Numbered from the stretch's first letter, positions 8,513-16,968 are shown. The stretch is DNA of 64,000 bases from Georgenia muralis (GCF_003814705.1 NZ_RKRA01000001.1:2790001-2854000); one strand, 5' to 3'. A program made the numbers and translations. Notes: generated by a model from the sequence alone, not told the origin.

Positions 8513-8649
8513 TTGACCAGTCCCGCTTTCGCGGAGGACAGAGCCCGAGGCGCGCAGCGTCGACGCGTCGACGCGTCGATGCCGCGCTGGCCGAGCGCCC
8601 GGCAGGTAAGGAGCAGCCTTCTCCCGAGCGCCCCGCCGAGGACTTGACC
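8507..8649 (+). repeat. Direct repeat pair and 8-bp tandem array next to the IS
   Basis: The 12-mer GAGGACTTGACC occurs at 8507-8518, straddling the IS right end, and again at 8638-8649. Similarity continues for a few bases as M-G-Y-CCCG. Between them, 8557-8580 is three tandem copies of GCGTCGAC (the last ends in T). The stretch from the IS end to the DsbA-like gene (8513-8799) holds no recognisable gene. Confidence 0.6.
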
Positions 8650-8799
8650 CGCCCCGATGCACGCCAAGCGCTGCCCCTGGGTGTGTCCCCGACAGGCCGT
8701 TGTGTGTTTCCCTAACCGTCGGTGCGGAACGCCTCCGCCCCACCACGATTCGTGATGTCTGGACGGCGGGATTCCGCCGGGGCAGGAGCCTGGTTCGCA

Positions 8800-9461
8800 G
8801 TGAGCAGGAATGTGAAGTTGTCGGCCGTGCTGGTCGCGGTCTTCGTCATCGCCGTCGCCCTGGCGGTGGTCCTGGTCGGTCGGTCGGGCAGTGATCAGAC
8901 GGCAGGCGGTAAGAGCGACGAGCTCGTCGCGGCCCCGGTGGTGCGAGAGAACAGTCACCGACTCTCCACCGCTTCTGATGGTCGGGTCACGCTCGTGGAG
9001 TTCCTCGACTTTGAGTGCGAGGCGTGCGGAGCGGCCTACCCCTTCGTCGAGCAGCTCCGCGAGGACTACGCCGGCCGGGTGACCTTCGTCGCCCGCTACT
9101 TCCCGATCGCCAGTCACGCCAACGCCGAGAACGCCGCGCTGGCCGTCGAGGCGGCGGCCCAGCAGGGAAAGTTCGAGGCGATGTACCAGCGGATGTATGA
9201 GACCCAGGCCGAGTGGGGGAGCAGCAGACCTCCAAGGCCGACCTGTTCCGCACCTTCGCCGAGGACCTCGGGCTCGACATGACGGCTTACGACAAGGCGG
9301 TGGCGGACCCGTCGACGCTGGAACGCGTCCAGCAGGACATGTCCGACGGCCTGACCCTGGGGGTGCAGGGCACCCCCACGTTCTTCCTCAACGGCGAGAT
9401 GATCTCACCGGCGTCCACCGACGAGTTCCGTGCGCTGATCGACGCCGCCCTTGAGGGCTGA
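8800..9461 (+). pseudogene. DsbA-like membrane-anchored thioredoxin with a -1 frameshift
   Basis: The first frame encodes a short cytosolic tail, a transmembrane anchor (LSAVLVAVFVIAVALAVVLV) and a thioredoxin-like domain. Its active site is FLDFECEACGAAYPFVEQL (C-E-A-C). It reads well to about 9215 (YQRMYETQAEW), where a run of five G breaks the frame. The rest of the domain continues in another frame from 9213, with KADLFRTFAEDLGLD and the cis-Pro region GTPTFFLNGEM, to the stop at 9461. One extra G in the run would restore a roughly 220-residue protein of normal length. It could be a real inactivating mutation or an assembly error. The start is uncertain: GTG at 8800 gives MSRNVKLSA; ATG at 8755 would add 15 residues. 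VKOR follows at once, the usual electron partner of such oxidases. Confidence 0.85.
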
Positions 9462-9465
9462 CCCG

Positions 9466-10110
9466 GTGGCCGCACCCGCTCCGCGCGCTGGCGCCACCGA
9501 CGACGTCGCGGCGCGCCCCGACGGTGGCGCACCTCGTCACCTGGCGGTGCTGCTGGCACTGGGCGGGCTGGTGGGTCTGGTCGCGGCCGTGGTGCTGCTC
9601 GTCGAGAAGCTTGCCCTGATCGCCGACCCCAGCTACGTGCCGAGCTGCAGCATCAACCCGGTGCTCAGCTGCGGCTCGGTCATGACGACCCCGCAGGCCG
9701 AGGCCTTCGGCGTGCCGAACCCGCTCATCGGCGTCGCAGGCTTCGCGGTCGTCACCACGGTGGGGGTGGGGCTCCTTGCCGGGGCCGGGTACCGGCGCTG
9801 GTTCTGGCTGGGCCTGCAGGTCGGCGTCACATTCGGCGTTGTGTTCGTGCACTGGCTGATCTTCCAGAGCCTGTACCGCATCGGGGCGCTATGCCCGTAC
9901 TGCATGGTGGTGTGGGTCGTGACCATCGCGGTGTTCTGGTACACCACCCTGCACAACATCGACGCCGCGCACGTGTCCCTCCCGCGGCCGTTGCGCCGAG
10001 TCGCTCAAGGCGTGGCCGGGTACCACGGGGTGCTCTTGACCGGCTGGTTCCTGGCCATCGCCACTCTCATCCTCGTCCAGTTCAGGACGTACTGGTTGGG
10101 CGTGCTGTAG
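9466..10110 (+). CDS. Vitamin K epoxide reductase (VKOR) family, DsbB-like
   Basis: 214 residues from GTG at 9466, with GAGGG about 9 nt upstream inside the end of the DsbA-like gene. A TTG at 9451 is also possible. Five hydrophobic helices are visible. The first cysteine pair is in SCSINPVLSCGSVM (about C61 and C69) and the quinone-proximal pair is in ALCPYCMVVW (about C143 and C146), the four catalytic cysteines of VKOR. In actinobacteria VKOR re-oxidises DsbA-like proteins and passes electrons to quinone. The close coupling to the DsbA-like gene fits that pairing, although that partner is frameshifted here. Confidence 0.93.
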   Translation: MAAPAPRAGATDDVAARPDGGAPRHLAVLLALGGLVGLVAAVVLLVEKLALIADPSYVPSCSINPVLSCGSVMTTPQAEAFGVPNPLIGVAGFAVVTTVGVGLLAGAGYRRWFWLGLQVGVTFGVVFVHWLIFQSLYRIGALCPYCMVVWVVTIAVFWYTTLHNIDAAHVSLPRPLRRVAQGVAGYHGVLLTGWFLAIATLILVQFRTYWLGVL

Positions 10111-10249
10111 CCGGTCGCCCTGTGGCGGGGGGGTGGTGCATGACCTCGTGCCCGTTCCTTCGTTGGCCGCTCCGCGGCCGCCCGGGCCGTGCGAGGCCGG
10201 GCGTGAGCCGTCGAGCGTGGGCGAGTACAGGGGAGCCACTTGGATGCGC

Positions 10250-10261
10250 TAACATCGCCCT
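10250..10261 (+). promoter_or_regulatory. -10 box for leaderless cmtR-like transcript
   Basis: TAACAT at 10250-10255 is followed by 6 nt and then the ATG at 10262. No Shine-Dalgarno sequence precedes the ATG. This spacing puts the transcript start on the start codon. Confidence 0.6.
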
Positions 10262-10687
10262 ATGACGATACCAACCGTGAGTGGCGATGAGCGCGGTGCG
10301 GTGGATGCCGCCACGTTGGCGCCGGCAGCCGCGCTGTTCCATGGCCTGTCCGACCCGGCCCGGCTGGCGATCCTGCAGCACCTGACGGTGGGCGAGCACA
10401 GGGTGCGGGACCTGACCGAGCACCTCGGCCTGGCGCAGTCGACCATCAGCGCACATCTGGCGTGTCTGAGGGACTGCGGCCTGGTGACTTCTCGTCCGGA
10501 GGGACGGGCGTCGATGTTCTCCCTGACCACGGCCCCGGAGCTGCTTGCGGTGCTGGCGGCGGCGGAGCAGCTGTTGGCCTCGACGGGATATGCCGTCGAG
10601 CTGTGCCCCAACTACGGCGTCGGGGCCACCACCACCCCGGGCGCCGAGCACCTGAAGCCTCACGAGCACCTGGAGACCGCCCGATGA
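10262..10687 (+). CDS. cmtR: CmtR-like ArsR/SmtB repressor (Cd/Pb sensor)
   Basis: 141 residues. Winged-helix core: LFHGLSDPARLAILQHLTVG, recognition helix LAQSTISAHLACLRDCGLV, wing RPEGRASMFSLTT. The distinguishing CmtR ligands are present: two cysteines four apart (C68 and C72, HLACLRDCGL) and a C-terminal cysteine in ELCPNYG (C115). These match Cys57, Cys61 and Cys102 of mycobacterial CmtR, which binds Cd and Pb. The C-terminus also carries several His/Glu residues. The gene overlaps the downstream P-type ATPase as ATGA, the same arrangement as cmtR with its cognate pump. It should release its promoter when Cd or Pb binds. Confidence 0.92.
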   Translation: MTIPTVSGDERGAVDAATLAPAAALFHGLSDPARLAILQHLTVGEHRVRDLTEHLGLAQSTISAHLACLRDCGLVTSRPEGRASMFSLTTAPELLAVLAAAEQLLASTGYAVELCPNYGVGATTTPGAEHLKPHEHLETAR

Positions 10688-12675
10688 GCGACGCCTGCTG
10701 CGCCCACGACGAGGACGAGCGCACCGACCACGACGACGAGCACGGTGAGGCCCAGGCCGAGCGGCTCTGGGACGTCGACGAGATCCGTGGGGCCGCGGTG
10801 TCTGGCGTGCTGCTGGCCGCCGGCTTCCTGCTCTCCTGGTCCGGGCAGGAGGGCTGGTCGCTCGGGCTGAACGTCGCCGCCCTGCTGGCGGGCGCGGTCA
10901 CCTTCGTGCCTGGCACGCTCCGGGCGTTGGTCAGGGGCCGGATCGGGGTCGGCACCCTGATGACCATCGCTGCCGTCGGCGCGGTGCTGCTCGGTGAGGT
11001 GCAGGAGGCCGCGATGCTGGCGTTCCTGTACTCCATCAGCGAGGGCCTAGAGGAGTACTCCCTGGCCAAGACCCGCGGCGGCCTGCGCGCTCTGCTCTCC
11101 CTCGTCCCTGAGCAGGCCACCGTGCGTCGCGACGGCATCGAGGTCGCCGTCGCCCCCAAGGACTTGCGCGTCGGCGAGGTCATGCTTGTCAAGCCCGGTG
11201 AGCGCCTCGCCACCGACGGGACCGTTCTTGCCGGGCGCACCGCGCTGGACGTCTCGGCCATCACCGGGGAGTCCATGCCCGTCGAGGCCGGCCCCGGAGC
11301 CGAGGTCTACGCCGGATCCATCAACGGCACCGGCGCCCTCGAGGTCGAGGTCACCACGACCGCGGAGAACAACTCCCTGGCGCGGATCGTCCACATCGTC
11401 GAGGCCGAGCAGTCCCGGAAGGGTGCGACCCAGCGGCTGGCCGACAAGGTCGCCAAGCCCCTGGTGCCCGGCATCATGGTCCTCGCCGCCCTCATCGCCG
11501 TCATCGGCTCGCTCGGGGGCGACCCCGAGTTGTGGATCGAGCGGGCGCTTGTGGTCCTCGTCGCCGCGTCCCCGTGCGCCCTGGCGATCTCCGTCCCGGT
11601 CGCGGTGGTCTCCGCGGTCGGGGCCGGCAGCCGGTTCGGTGTGCTCATCAAGGGTGGGGCCGCCCTGGAGACCCTGGGACGGGTCCGGAACATCGCCCTG
11701 GACAAGACCGGAACCCTGACAGAGAACCGACCGGTGGTCGTGGGGGTCGCCACGGCCGCGGGACGCTCCCGCGAGGAGGTGCTCTCGCTGGCCGCAGGGC
11801 TCGAGGCCCGCAGCGAGCACCCCCTCGCCAGGGCCATCCTCGCCGCGGCCCACGGCGTGCCGGCAGCGGCCGACGTCGAGGCCGTCACCGGTGCCGGACT
11901 GACCGGCACCATCGGCGCCCGCCGCGTTCGACTGGGGCGTCCTGGGTGGATCGACCCGGACGGCCTCGCCGCCGAGGTCACCGGCATGCAGCAGGCCGGC
12001 GCCACCGCGGTCGTCCTGGAGGTCGACGGGCAGGTGCTCGGCGCCATCGCCGTGCGCGACGAGCTCCGTCCCGAGGCCCCCGAGGTGGTCGCGCGACTGC
12101 GGCGCGAGGGCTACACCGTGACCATGCTGACCGGGGACAACGCGGCCACCGCCCAGGCGCTGGCCACAGAGGCCGGAATCACCAACGTGCACGCCGAGCT
12201 GCGTCCCGAGGACAAGTCTCGCCTCGTCGGGACGCTCCGCGCCCGGGGCGTCACGGCGATGGTCGGCGACGGCGTCAACGACGCACCCGCCTTGGCCACC
12301 GCCGACCTCGGCGTGGCGATGGGCGCCATGGGCAGTGACGTGGCGATCGAGACCGCCGACGTCGCCCTGATGGGCGACGACCTGCGGCTGCTGCCCCAGG
12401 CCCTCGCACACGCGCGTCGTTCGCGGCGGATCATGCTTCAGAACGTCGGCCTGTCCCTCGTCCTGATCGCCGCGCTCATCCCGCTCGCTCTCGCCGGCGT
12501 GCTCGGCCTGGCCGCGGTCGTCCTTGTCCACGAGCTCGCCGAGGTGGTCGTCATCGCCAACGGCGTACGTGCCGGCCGGTCCAAGGACCTGCACACAATC
12601 AACTCCTCCACAGCGCCGACCACGGCAGCGCCAGCCCCCGCCCGCAGATTAAGCCCTCCTCGCCTCTCTAACTGA
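10684..12675 (+). CDS. P1B-type heavy-metal-translocating ATPase
   Basis: 663 residues from the ATG overlapping the cmtR-like stop. The short N-terminus (SDACCAHDEDERTDHDDEHG) has a Cys pair and many acidic/His residues but no HMA domain. Core motifs: TGES (194-197, actuator), SPC at 296-298 in the metal-transport helix, DKTGT with the phosphorylated Asp at 340, a HP motif (SEHPLA), and GDGVND at 528-533. The last helices hold VLVHELAEVVVIANG. The SPC in place of CPC is typical of the Co/Fe-type P1B-4 group, while a CmtR partner points to Cd/Pb as in CtpG. I therefore assign soft divalent metal export without choosing one ion. Confidence 0.93.
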   Translation: MSDACCAHDEDERTDHDDEHGEAQAERLWDVDEIRGAAVSGVLLAAGFLLSWSGQEGWSLGLNVAALLAGAVTFVPGTLRALVRGRIGVGTLMTIAAVGAVLLGEVQEAAMLAFLYSISEGLEEYSLAKTRGGLRALLSLVPEQATVRRDGIEVAVAPKDLRVGEVMLVKPGERLATDGTVLAGRTALDVSAITGESMPVEAGPGAEVYAGSINGTGALEVEVTTTAENNSLARIVHIVEAEQSRKGATQRLADKVAKPLVPGIMVLAALIAVIGSLGGDPELWIERALVVLVAASPCALAISVPVAVVSAVGAGSRFGVLIKGGAALETLGRVRNIALDKTGTLTENRPVVVGVATAAGRSREEVLSLAAGLEARSEHPLARAILAAAHGVPAAADVEAVTGAGLTGTIGARRVRLGRPGWIDPDGLAAEVTGMQQAGATAVVLEVDGQVLGAIAVRDELRPEAPEVVARLRREGYTVTMLTGDNAATAQALATEAGITNVHAELRPEDKSRLVGTLRARGVTAMVGDGVNDAPALATADLGVAMGAMGSDVAIETADVALMGDDLRLLPQALAHARRSRRIMLQNVGLSLVLIAALIPLALAGVLGLAAVVLVHELAEVVVIANGVRAGRSKDLHTINSSTAPTTAAPAPARRLSPPRLSN

Positions 12676-12680
12676 AGCGA

Positions 12681-12708
12681 GCCGAGAGACACAAGCCGAG
12701 AGACACAA
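12681..12708 (+). repeat. 14-bp tandem duplication after the ATPase gene
   Basis: GCCGAGAGACACAA occurs twice in direct tandem, directly downstream of the ATPase stop. The remaining bases to 12872 hold no recognised gene. Confidence 0.8.
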
Positions 12709-12872
12709 GATCCCGACCCGCATGACGACTGTGGGCGGGAGTTCTCGTCCACGCCGGGCATGGTGACCGACCGCGCGCGCCAGTATGTCGACCACCGTCA
12801 TCAGCCACTCGGGCCAACGGGACTCCTCCCCTTCGATGCACAGACCCAACAGGGTCATGAGACGATGTACGA

Positions 12873-13232
12873 ATGCGCGAAGACTCGAAGACATGCGGGT
12901 TTGCGCTCGACTCGCCGTACGTGGACCTGGCCGTCGAGGTATTTGCAATGCTGGCCGACGCGACGCGGGTGCGGATCGTCCTCGCCCTGCGCGAGGGGGA
13001 GCTGGCAGTGAGCGACCTGGCCCAAGCCGTGGGGAAGTCACCCACGACCGTGTCTCAGCACTTGGCGAAGCTGCGACTGGCCCGCATGGTCAGCACGCGG
13101 CAAGAGGGGACCCGCGTGTTCTACAAGCTGACCGACGAGCATGTGCGTCAGCTCGTCGTGGACGCGATCTTCCAAGCCGAGCACGCCGTCGACGCCCAAC
13201 CCCGTCACCACCGGAAGGAGCACGACGCGTGA
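12873..13232 (+). CDS. ArsR/SmtB repressor of the CzrA/NmtR type
   Basis: 119 residues. Core VFAMLADATRVRIVLALREG, recognition helix SPTTVSQHLAKLRLARMV, wing RQEGTRVFYKLTD. The last helix carries DEHVRQLVVDAIFQAEHAVD. Its D-x-H and later H match the alpha5 D, H, H, H metal site of CzrA/NmtR, except that the third ligand position is Gln (IFQAEH) rather than His. The C-terminal tail QPRHHRKEH could supply extra histidines, as in KmtR. It overlaps the CDF gene (GTGA), so Zn-, Ni- or Co-induced export is the likely output. No SD precedes the ATG. Confidence 0.9.
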   Translation: MREDSKTCGFALDSPYVDLAVEVFAMLADATRVRIVLALREGELAVSDLAQAVGKSPTTVSQHLAKLRLARMVSTRQEGTRVFYKLTDEHVRQLVVDAIFQAEHAVDAQPRHHRKEHDA

Positions 13233-14314
13233 ACGCACACCCCACGGACTCACACCACCGCCGCGGCCACCCGGTGGAAACCAGCACGCAGGGTCACGTC
13301 GGCGCCGATCAGCATCACCACGATCACGATCACGATCACGACCACGAGCACCCCACCGGGTTCCGTGGCTGGCTGCACGAGGTGTTCGTCCCGCACAGTC
13401 ATGACGCTGCCGACTCCATCGATGATGCCCTCGAGGCCAGCTCTCAGGGCATCCGTGCTGTCAAGATCAGCCTCGTCGTCCTCGGCATCACGGCTGCCGC
13501 CCAGCTCGTCATCGTGGCGATCAGCGGTTCGGTCGCCCTCCTGGCCGACACGATCCACAACTTCTCCGACGCGCTGACGGCTGTCCCGCTCTGGATCGCC
13601 TTCGCACTCGGGAGACGGGCGCCGACCCGGCGCTACACGCACGGCTACGGACGGGCGGAAGACCTGGCCGGCCTGTTCATCGTTGCCATGATCGCGTTGT
13701 CGGCGGTCATCGCGGGGGTGGAGTCCATCCGCCGCCTCGCCGAGCCGCAGCCTCTGGAGAACCTCGGGTGGGTGTTTGCCGCGGGCATCGTCGGGTTCCT
13801 CGGCAACGAGGCGGTCGCGGTCTACCGCATCCGCACCGGTCGGCGCATCGGATCCGCAGCTCTCGTCGCTGATGGGCTCCATGCGCGCACCGACGGCTTC
13901 ACGTCCCTGGCCGTCGTGCTGGGTGTGATCGGAGTGTGGGTCGGAGTTCCCCAGGCTGACCCCATCGTCGGCCTGCTGATCACCGCAGCCATCCTCATTC
14001 TGCTCTGGGGCACCGCGCGGGATGTCGGGCGGCGCATCCTCGACGGTGTCGACCCCACCCTCACCGACCGGGCCGAGGAAGCCCTTCGGGGGGTCGCCGA
14101 CGTCGAGGGTGTCAGCGACCTCAGGCTTCGCTGGTCCGGGCACCGCCTGGCCGTTCAGGCCACCCTCACCACCCACCCAGCCACCCCACTGGTGCAGCTG
14201 GAGGAGATGACGACACGCGCGCGGCACGCGCTCGGTCAGGGGTTGCCCAGCGTCGGAGACGTCCTCCTCGCCACATCCAGCTCAAAGACCGACGAGACGA
14301 CCGAAGCCGTGTGA
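13229..14314 (+). CDS. CDF-family exporter with His-rich N-terminus
   Basis: 361 residues from GTG at 13229, with GGAAGGAG 9 nt upstream and overlap with the ArsR stop. The N-terminus has a run HHHDHDHDHDHEH, encoded by a CACGAT-type hexamer repeat, a probable metal-buffering sequence. Six membrane helices follow. Site residues are LLADTIHNFSDALTAV in TM2 and LVADGLHARTDGFTSLAVV in TM5, both H-x3-D as in Zn transporters. The C-terminal domain reads VEGVSDLRLRWSGHRLAVQATL. It differs clearly from the CDF protein at 2234-3151, so the two are not recent duplicates. It is controlled by the coupled ArsR repressor. Confidence 0.93.
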   Translation: MNAHPTDSHHRRGHPVETSTQGHVGADQHHHDHDHDHDHEHPTGFRGWLHEVFVPHSHDAADSIDDALEASSQGIRAVKISLVVLGITAAAQLVIVAISGSVALLADTIHNFSDALTAVPLWIAFALGRRAPTRRYTHGYGRAEDLAGLFIVAMIALSAVIAGVESIRRLAEPQPLENLGWVFAAGIVGFLGNEAVAVYRIRTGRRIGSAALVADGLHARTDGFTSLAVVLGVIGVWVGVPQADPIVGLLITAAILILLWGTARDVGRRILDGVDPTLTDRAEEALRGVADVEGVSDLRLRWSGHRLAVQATLTTHPATPLVQLEEMTTRARHALGQGLPSVGDVLLATSSSKTDETTEAV

Positions 14315-14391
14315 CGGAGCTCCACGATGGACGCTGGGTTGCGTGGGAGTGTCGATCTACCTTGCCGACCAGCTCACGGAAGGAGTAGCCG

Positions 14392-15132
14392 ATGCCCTCG
14401 TTCTGGTTGGTCCTAGGCCTGGCTGCCCTACCTGCGCTCGGCAACTGTGTCGGCGGCGTCCTGGCTGAGGTGCTTCGAGTCTCGGAACGCACCCTCAGCC
14501 TCGCGCTGCATCTGGCCGCCGGGATCGTCCTGGCCGTCGTGGGGCTGGAACTCATGCCCGAGGCGCTGGCTGCGGAGGTGCCATGGGTGCCCCTGCTTGC
14601 GTTCGTCGTCGGCGGGGTGGCGTTCATCGGCCTGGACCGCGCCGTTGGCGTCGTCCGCGCCCGACTCGGCGGGCGCACCGGCGACAAGGGGTCCAGAGCG
14701 CTGACGATCTTCTCCGGCGTGTCCCTCGACCTGTTCAGCGACGGGGTGATGATCGGCACGGGCACCCTCCTGAACCCCGCCCTCGGGCTGCTGCTGGCGA
14801 TCGGTCAGGTCCCGGCCGATCTGCCCGAAGGGTTCGCCGCCATCGCCACGATGCGTCGAGCAGGCATCCCACGCCGTCGACGCATCCTGGCCGCCGTAGC
14901 GTTCACGATCCCGATCATGCTGGGCGCCACCATCGGGTACTTCGCCCTGCGGGGCGCTCCGGAGATCGTCACCCTCTCGGTCCTGGCTCTGACCGGTGGG
15001 GCACTGACCGCCGTGGTCGTGGAGGAGATGCTTACTGAGGCCCACGAAGGCGACACCTCGCAGCTCGGCCCCATCTTCCTCACCGCCGGGTTCGCGATGT
15101 TCGCCGCGATCTCGGTTTACGTCGGCGCATGA
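14392..15132 (+). CDS. ZIP-family metal transporter
   Basis: 246 residues with about eight hydrophobic helices. An SD GGAAGGAG (14376-14383) precedes the ATG. TM4 reads SLDLFSDGVMIGTG and TM5 reads GQVPADLPEGFAAIATM. These are the binuclear metal-site helices of ZIP proteins, with D-x2-SDG in place of the usual HN-x2-EG and DLPEG in place of HEIPHE, so metal preference may be shifted. The C-terminal VVVEEMLTEAHE also fits. ZIP proteins usually bring metal into the cytosol. It stands 77 bases after the CDF gene without overlap and may be transcribed with it. Confidence 0.9.
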   Translation: MPSFWLVLGLAALPALGNCVGGVLAEVLRVSERTLSLALHLAAGIVLAVVGLELMPEALAAEVPWVPLLAFVVGGVAFIGLDRAVGVVRARLGGRTGDKGSRALTIFSGVSLDLFSDGVMIGTGTLLNPALGLLLAIGQVPADLPEGFAAIATMRRAGIPRRRRILAAVAFTIPIMLGATIGYFALRGAPEIVTLSVLALTGGALTAVVVEEMLTEAHEGDTSQLGPIFLTAGFAMFAAISVYVGA

Positions 15133-15500
15133 TGTGAAACCCGAGCTCACAACCGGACGCGGCAGTGCGGTCGCTCCTCGCCCAGTGAGCAGCCATCGCC
15201 CCCAACGGAAATGGGCGCCGGTGAGCAAGACTCGGCGTGGATGTCTCTATCCGTTCGGAGATTGTGAACTGGATCCGCCGTCAACGTCCGAAGTCGTTGC
15301 ACGGATGACCCTAAGGCTTTCAAGATCCTGTCGATAGGACTCTGTCGGCCCACCACCTCCGTACTTATTTGCACGGTCAACGCCGGCCCGTTCCTCGCCA
15401 GAGGTGCGGAGCGTCGCGTTTTGGGGCGCGGCGGCCGGAACACTGCCGCCGACACCGATCTGGTCGAGTTCGCGACGAGTACGCAGCGCTGCATGCCAGG
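15133..15500. other. Intergenic stretch, nothing recognised
   Basis: About 370 bases after the ZIP gene without a convincing gene on either strand. Short frames here have no family resemblance. Base composition is slightly lower in GC than the flanks, in line with decayed DNA. Confidence 0.6.
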
Positions 15501-15745
15501 GCGATCGAGGGCGCTGGCGGCGGCTGGCCTGACGCGGCACCTCGAGCGGGGGGGGGGGGCAAGGAGGTCGTTATCGAGCTCGACCGACCTGAACGCACCC
15601 AGCGTCGCCACGGCGCCAAGTCCGACACTCTCGACGCGATTTGCGCCGCACGGAAAGCGCTGTCAGTGCCCCGGCTCGGGAGCCCGCGCGGCGGCGGGGA
15701 CCGCCAAGCCCTGTCGGTGCTCCCGTCGCCCGCCCGGTCCGCGGA
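15501..15745 (+). pseudogene. Decayed IS110-family transposase fragment
   Basis: Conceptual translation across two frame changes resembles the N-terminal RuvC-like domain of IS110 transposases. It reads AIEGAGG, then GLTRHLER, then KEVVIELDRPERTQRRHGAK followed by SDTLDAICAARKALS. The block RPERTQRRHGAKSDTLDA matches the family's R-P-x-R-x2-R-R-x-G-K-S-D-x2-D-A signature. A frame change occurs at about 15520 and another at a run of 12 G (15548-15559). The C-terminal serine domain is absent and no end sequences are seen. It is a dead relic. Confidence 0.72.
15548..15559 (+). repeat. Homopolymer run of 12 G
   Basis: Twelve consecutive G within the IS110 relic, marking one of its frame breaks. 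Runs this long are prone to slippage and to sequencing error. Confidence 0.9.
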
Positions 15746-16237
15746 AGCGGTTCCGCGGCCAGAAGCTGCCGGCCATGATCAAGACCGCTATCGGCATGTG
15801 GGTCCACCCCAACTGGGACGTGGAAACCACCACCACGGTCGCCGTCCTGCGGTCCTTGGCGTGAAGGGAGAACCGGCTCTGCGCTCTGCATCGCCGGCCG
15901 CTTGCGGCCGAGCTCGCCGAACAGGTGAGAGGTCGGAAATCGCCACCGTGGTGCCGACGAGTGCCAAAGTCTCGACGAGCAACCCGCCTGGTCCTACGTG
16001 GACGTTTTCACAGATGCGCCGTTGGGCAGCCGGCTGGTGATCTCGGCGCGAGAGCCCGCCGACACCCGCTTCCTGAGCGCCGGCGAGCGTTCACGGTTTC
16101 GTGGGCAGTTTCCCGAGTGATGCGTCGGCCATCGGCCACTTTTTGCGGACGACTTTCATGAGTGTCGTGCTTGCTCTGGCATCGTTGCGCTTCGACGATG
16201 GTCTTGTCGTGGTCGACCGTCATCCCGTGGGGCGGCG
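15746..16237. other. Degenerate intergenic DNA with short gene-like scraps
   Basis: No intact gene. The plus frame 15977-16120 reads SYVDVFTDAPLGSRLVISAR and more before a stop. YVDVFTDAPLG recalls the N-terminus of PhzF-like proteins, but only about 11 residues agree. Another short frame near 15778 (MIKTAIGMWVHPNWDVET) matches nothing I know. I regard the stretch as debris between the IS110 relic and the response regulator. Confidence 0.4.
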
Positions 16238-16255
16238 TCTCAGGATGTTCTCAGG
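16238..16255 (+). promoter_or_regulatory. Direct repeats upstream of the response regulator
   Basis: TCTCAGG occurs at 16238-16244 and again at 16249-16255, an 11-bp period typical of OmpR/PhoB-family binding sites. A similar TCTCAG pair stands at 19877-19892 between the kinase and the PepSY gene. It is probably an autoregulatory site. Confidence 0.45.
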
Positions 16256-16289
16256 TCCGGTGCGAGAGGGTGGGGCCGAGGGGGTCTTG

Positions 16290-16967
16290 ATGCGCGTGTT
16301 GATGGTCGAGGATGAGGTGCGGCTCGCGGACACGGTTCGTCGTGGCCTGGCGGCCGAGGGGTTCAACGTCGAGGTCGTCCACGACGGCGTGGAGGGGCTG
16401 TGGCGAGCCCGGGAGAATGCTTACGACGTCATCGTCCTGGACATCATGCTGCCTGGGCTGAACGGCTACAAGGTGTGCGAGCAGCTGCGGGCCGCCGGGG
16501 TGTGGACGCCGGTGCTGATGCTCACGGCGAAGGACGGTGAGTATGACCAGGCCGACGCGTTCGATCTCGGCGCTGACGACTATCTGACCAAGCCGTTCTC
16601 GTTCATCGTGCTGGTCGCCCGGCTGCGGGCGCTGATCCGCCGCGGCGCTCCTGAGCGCCCGGCGGTCCTGGCCGCCGGTGACCTTTCCTTGGACCCGGCC
16701 CGGCGCCGGGTGGAGCGGGGCGGGCAGGAGCTGTCCCTCACGCCGCGGGAGTTCGGTCTGCTGGAGTTCCTGCTGCGCCACCGCGGTGACGTGGTGAGCA
16801 AGACCGAGATCCTCGAGGGCGTGTGGGACGCCCACTACGACGGTGACCCCAACGTGGTGGAGGTCTACATCGGCTACCTGCGCCGTAAGATCGACCTGCC
16901 CTTCGGTCGCCGGGCCATCGAGACCGTGCGCGGGGTGGGCTACCGCCTGGCTCACGACGGCGGCTGA
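16290..16967 (+). CDS. OmpR/PhoB-family response regulator
   Basis: 225 residues, normal length. Receiver domain: acidic pocket VEDE (7-10), phosphorylated Asp51 in IVLDIMLPG, Thr in MLTAKDG, and Lys101 in YLTKPF. The C-terminal winged-helix domain shows LTPREFGLLEFLLRHRGDVV, VVEVYIGYLRRKID and RGVGYRL. The frame stays open for 189 bases upstream of the ATG at 16290, but receiver homology begins exactly at MRVLMVEDE, so that ATG is preferred. It is followed 1 base later by the DedA-PAP2 gene. The matching kinase lies convergently after it (18381-19832), so the three probably form one signalling unit. Confidence 0.95.
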   Translation: MRVLMVEDEVRLADTVRRGLAAEGFNVEVVHDGVEGLWRARENAYDVIVLDIMLPGLNGYKVCEQLRAAGVWTPVLMLTAKDGEYDQADAFDLGADDYLTKPFSFIVLVARLRALIRRGAPERPAVLAAGDLSLDPARRRVERGGQELSLTPREFGLLEFLLRHRGDVVSKTEILEGVWDAHYDGDPNVVEVYIGYLRRKIDLPFGRRAIETVRGVGYRLAHDGG

Positions 16968-16968
16968 C

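Noticed and set aside
13315-13358. CACGAT hexamer repeat as a non-coding repeat
   Set aside because: It lies in frame inside the CDF gene and encodes the His/Asp metal-buffering stretch.
15977-16120. PhzF-like protein fragment
   Set aside because: Only about 11 residues (YVDVFTDAPLG) resemble the family; too short to name a gene.
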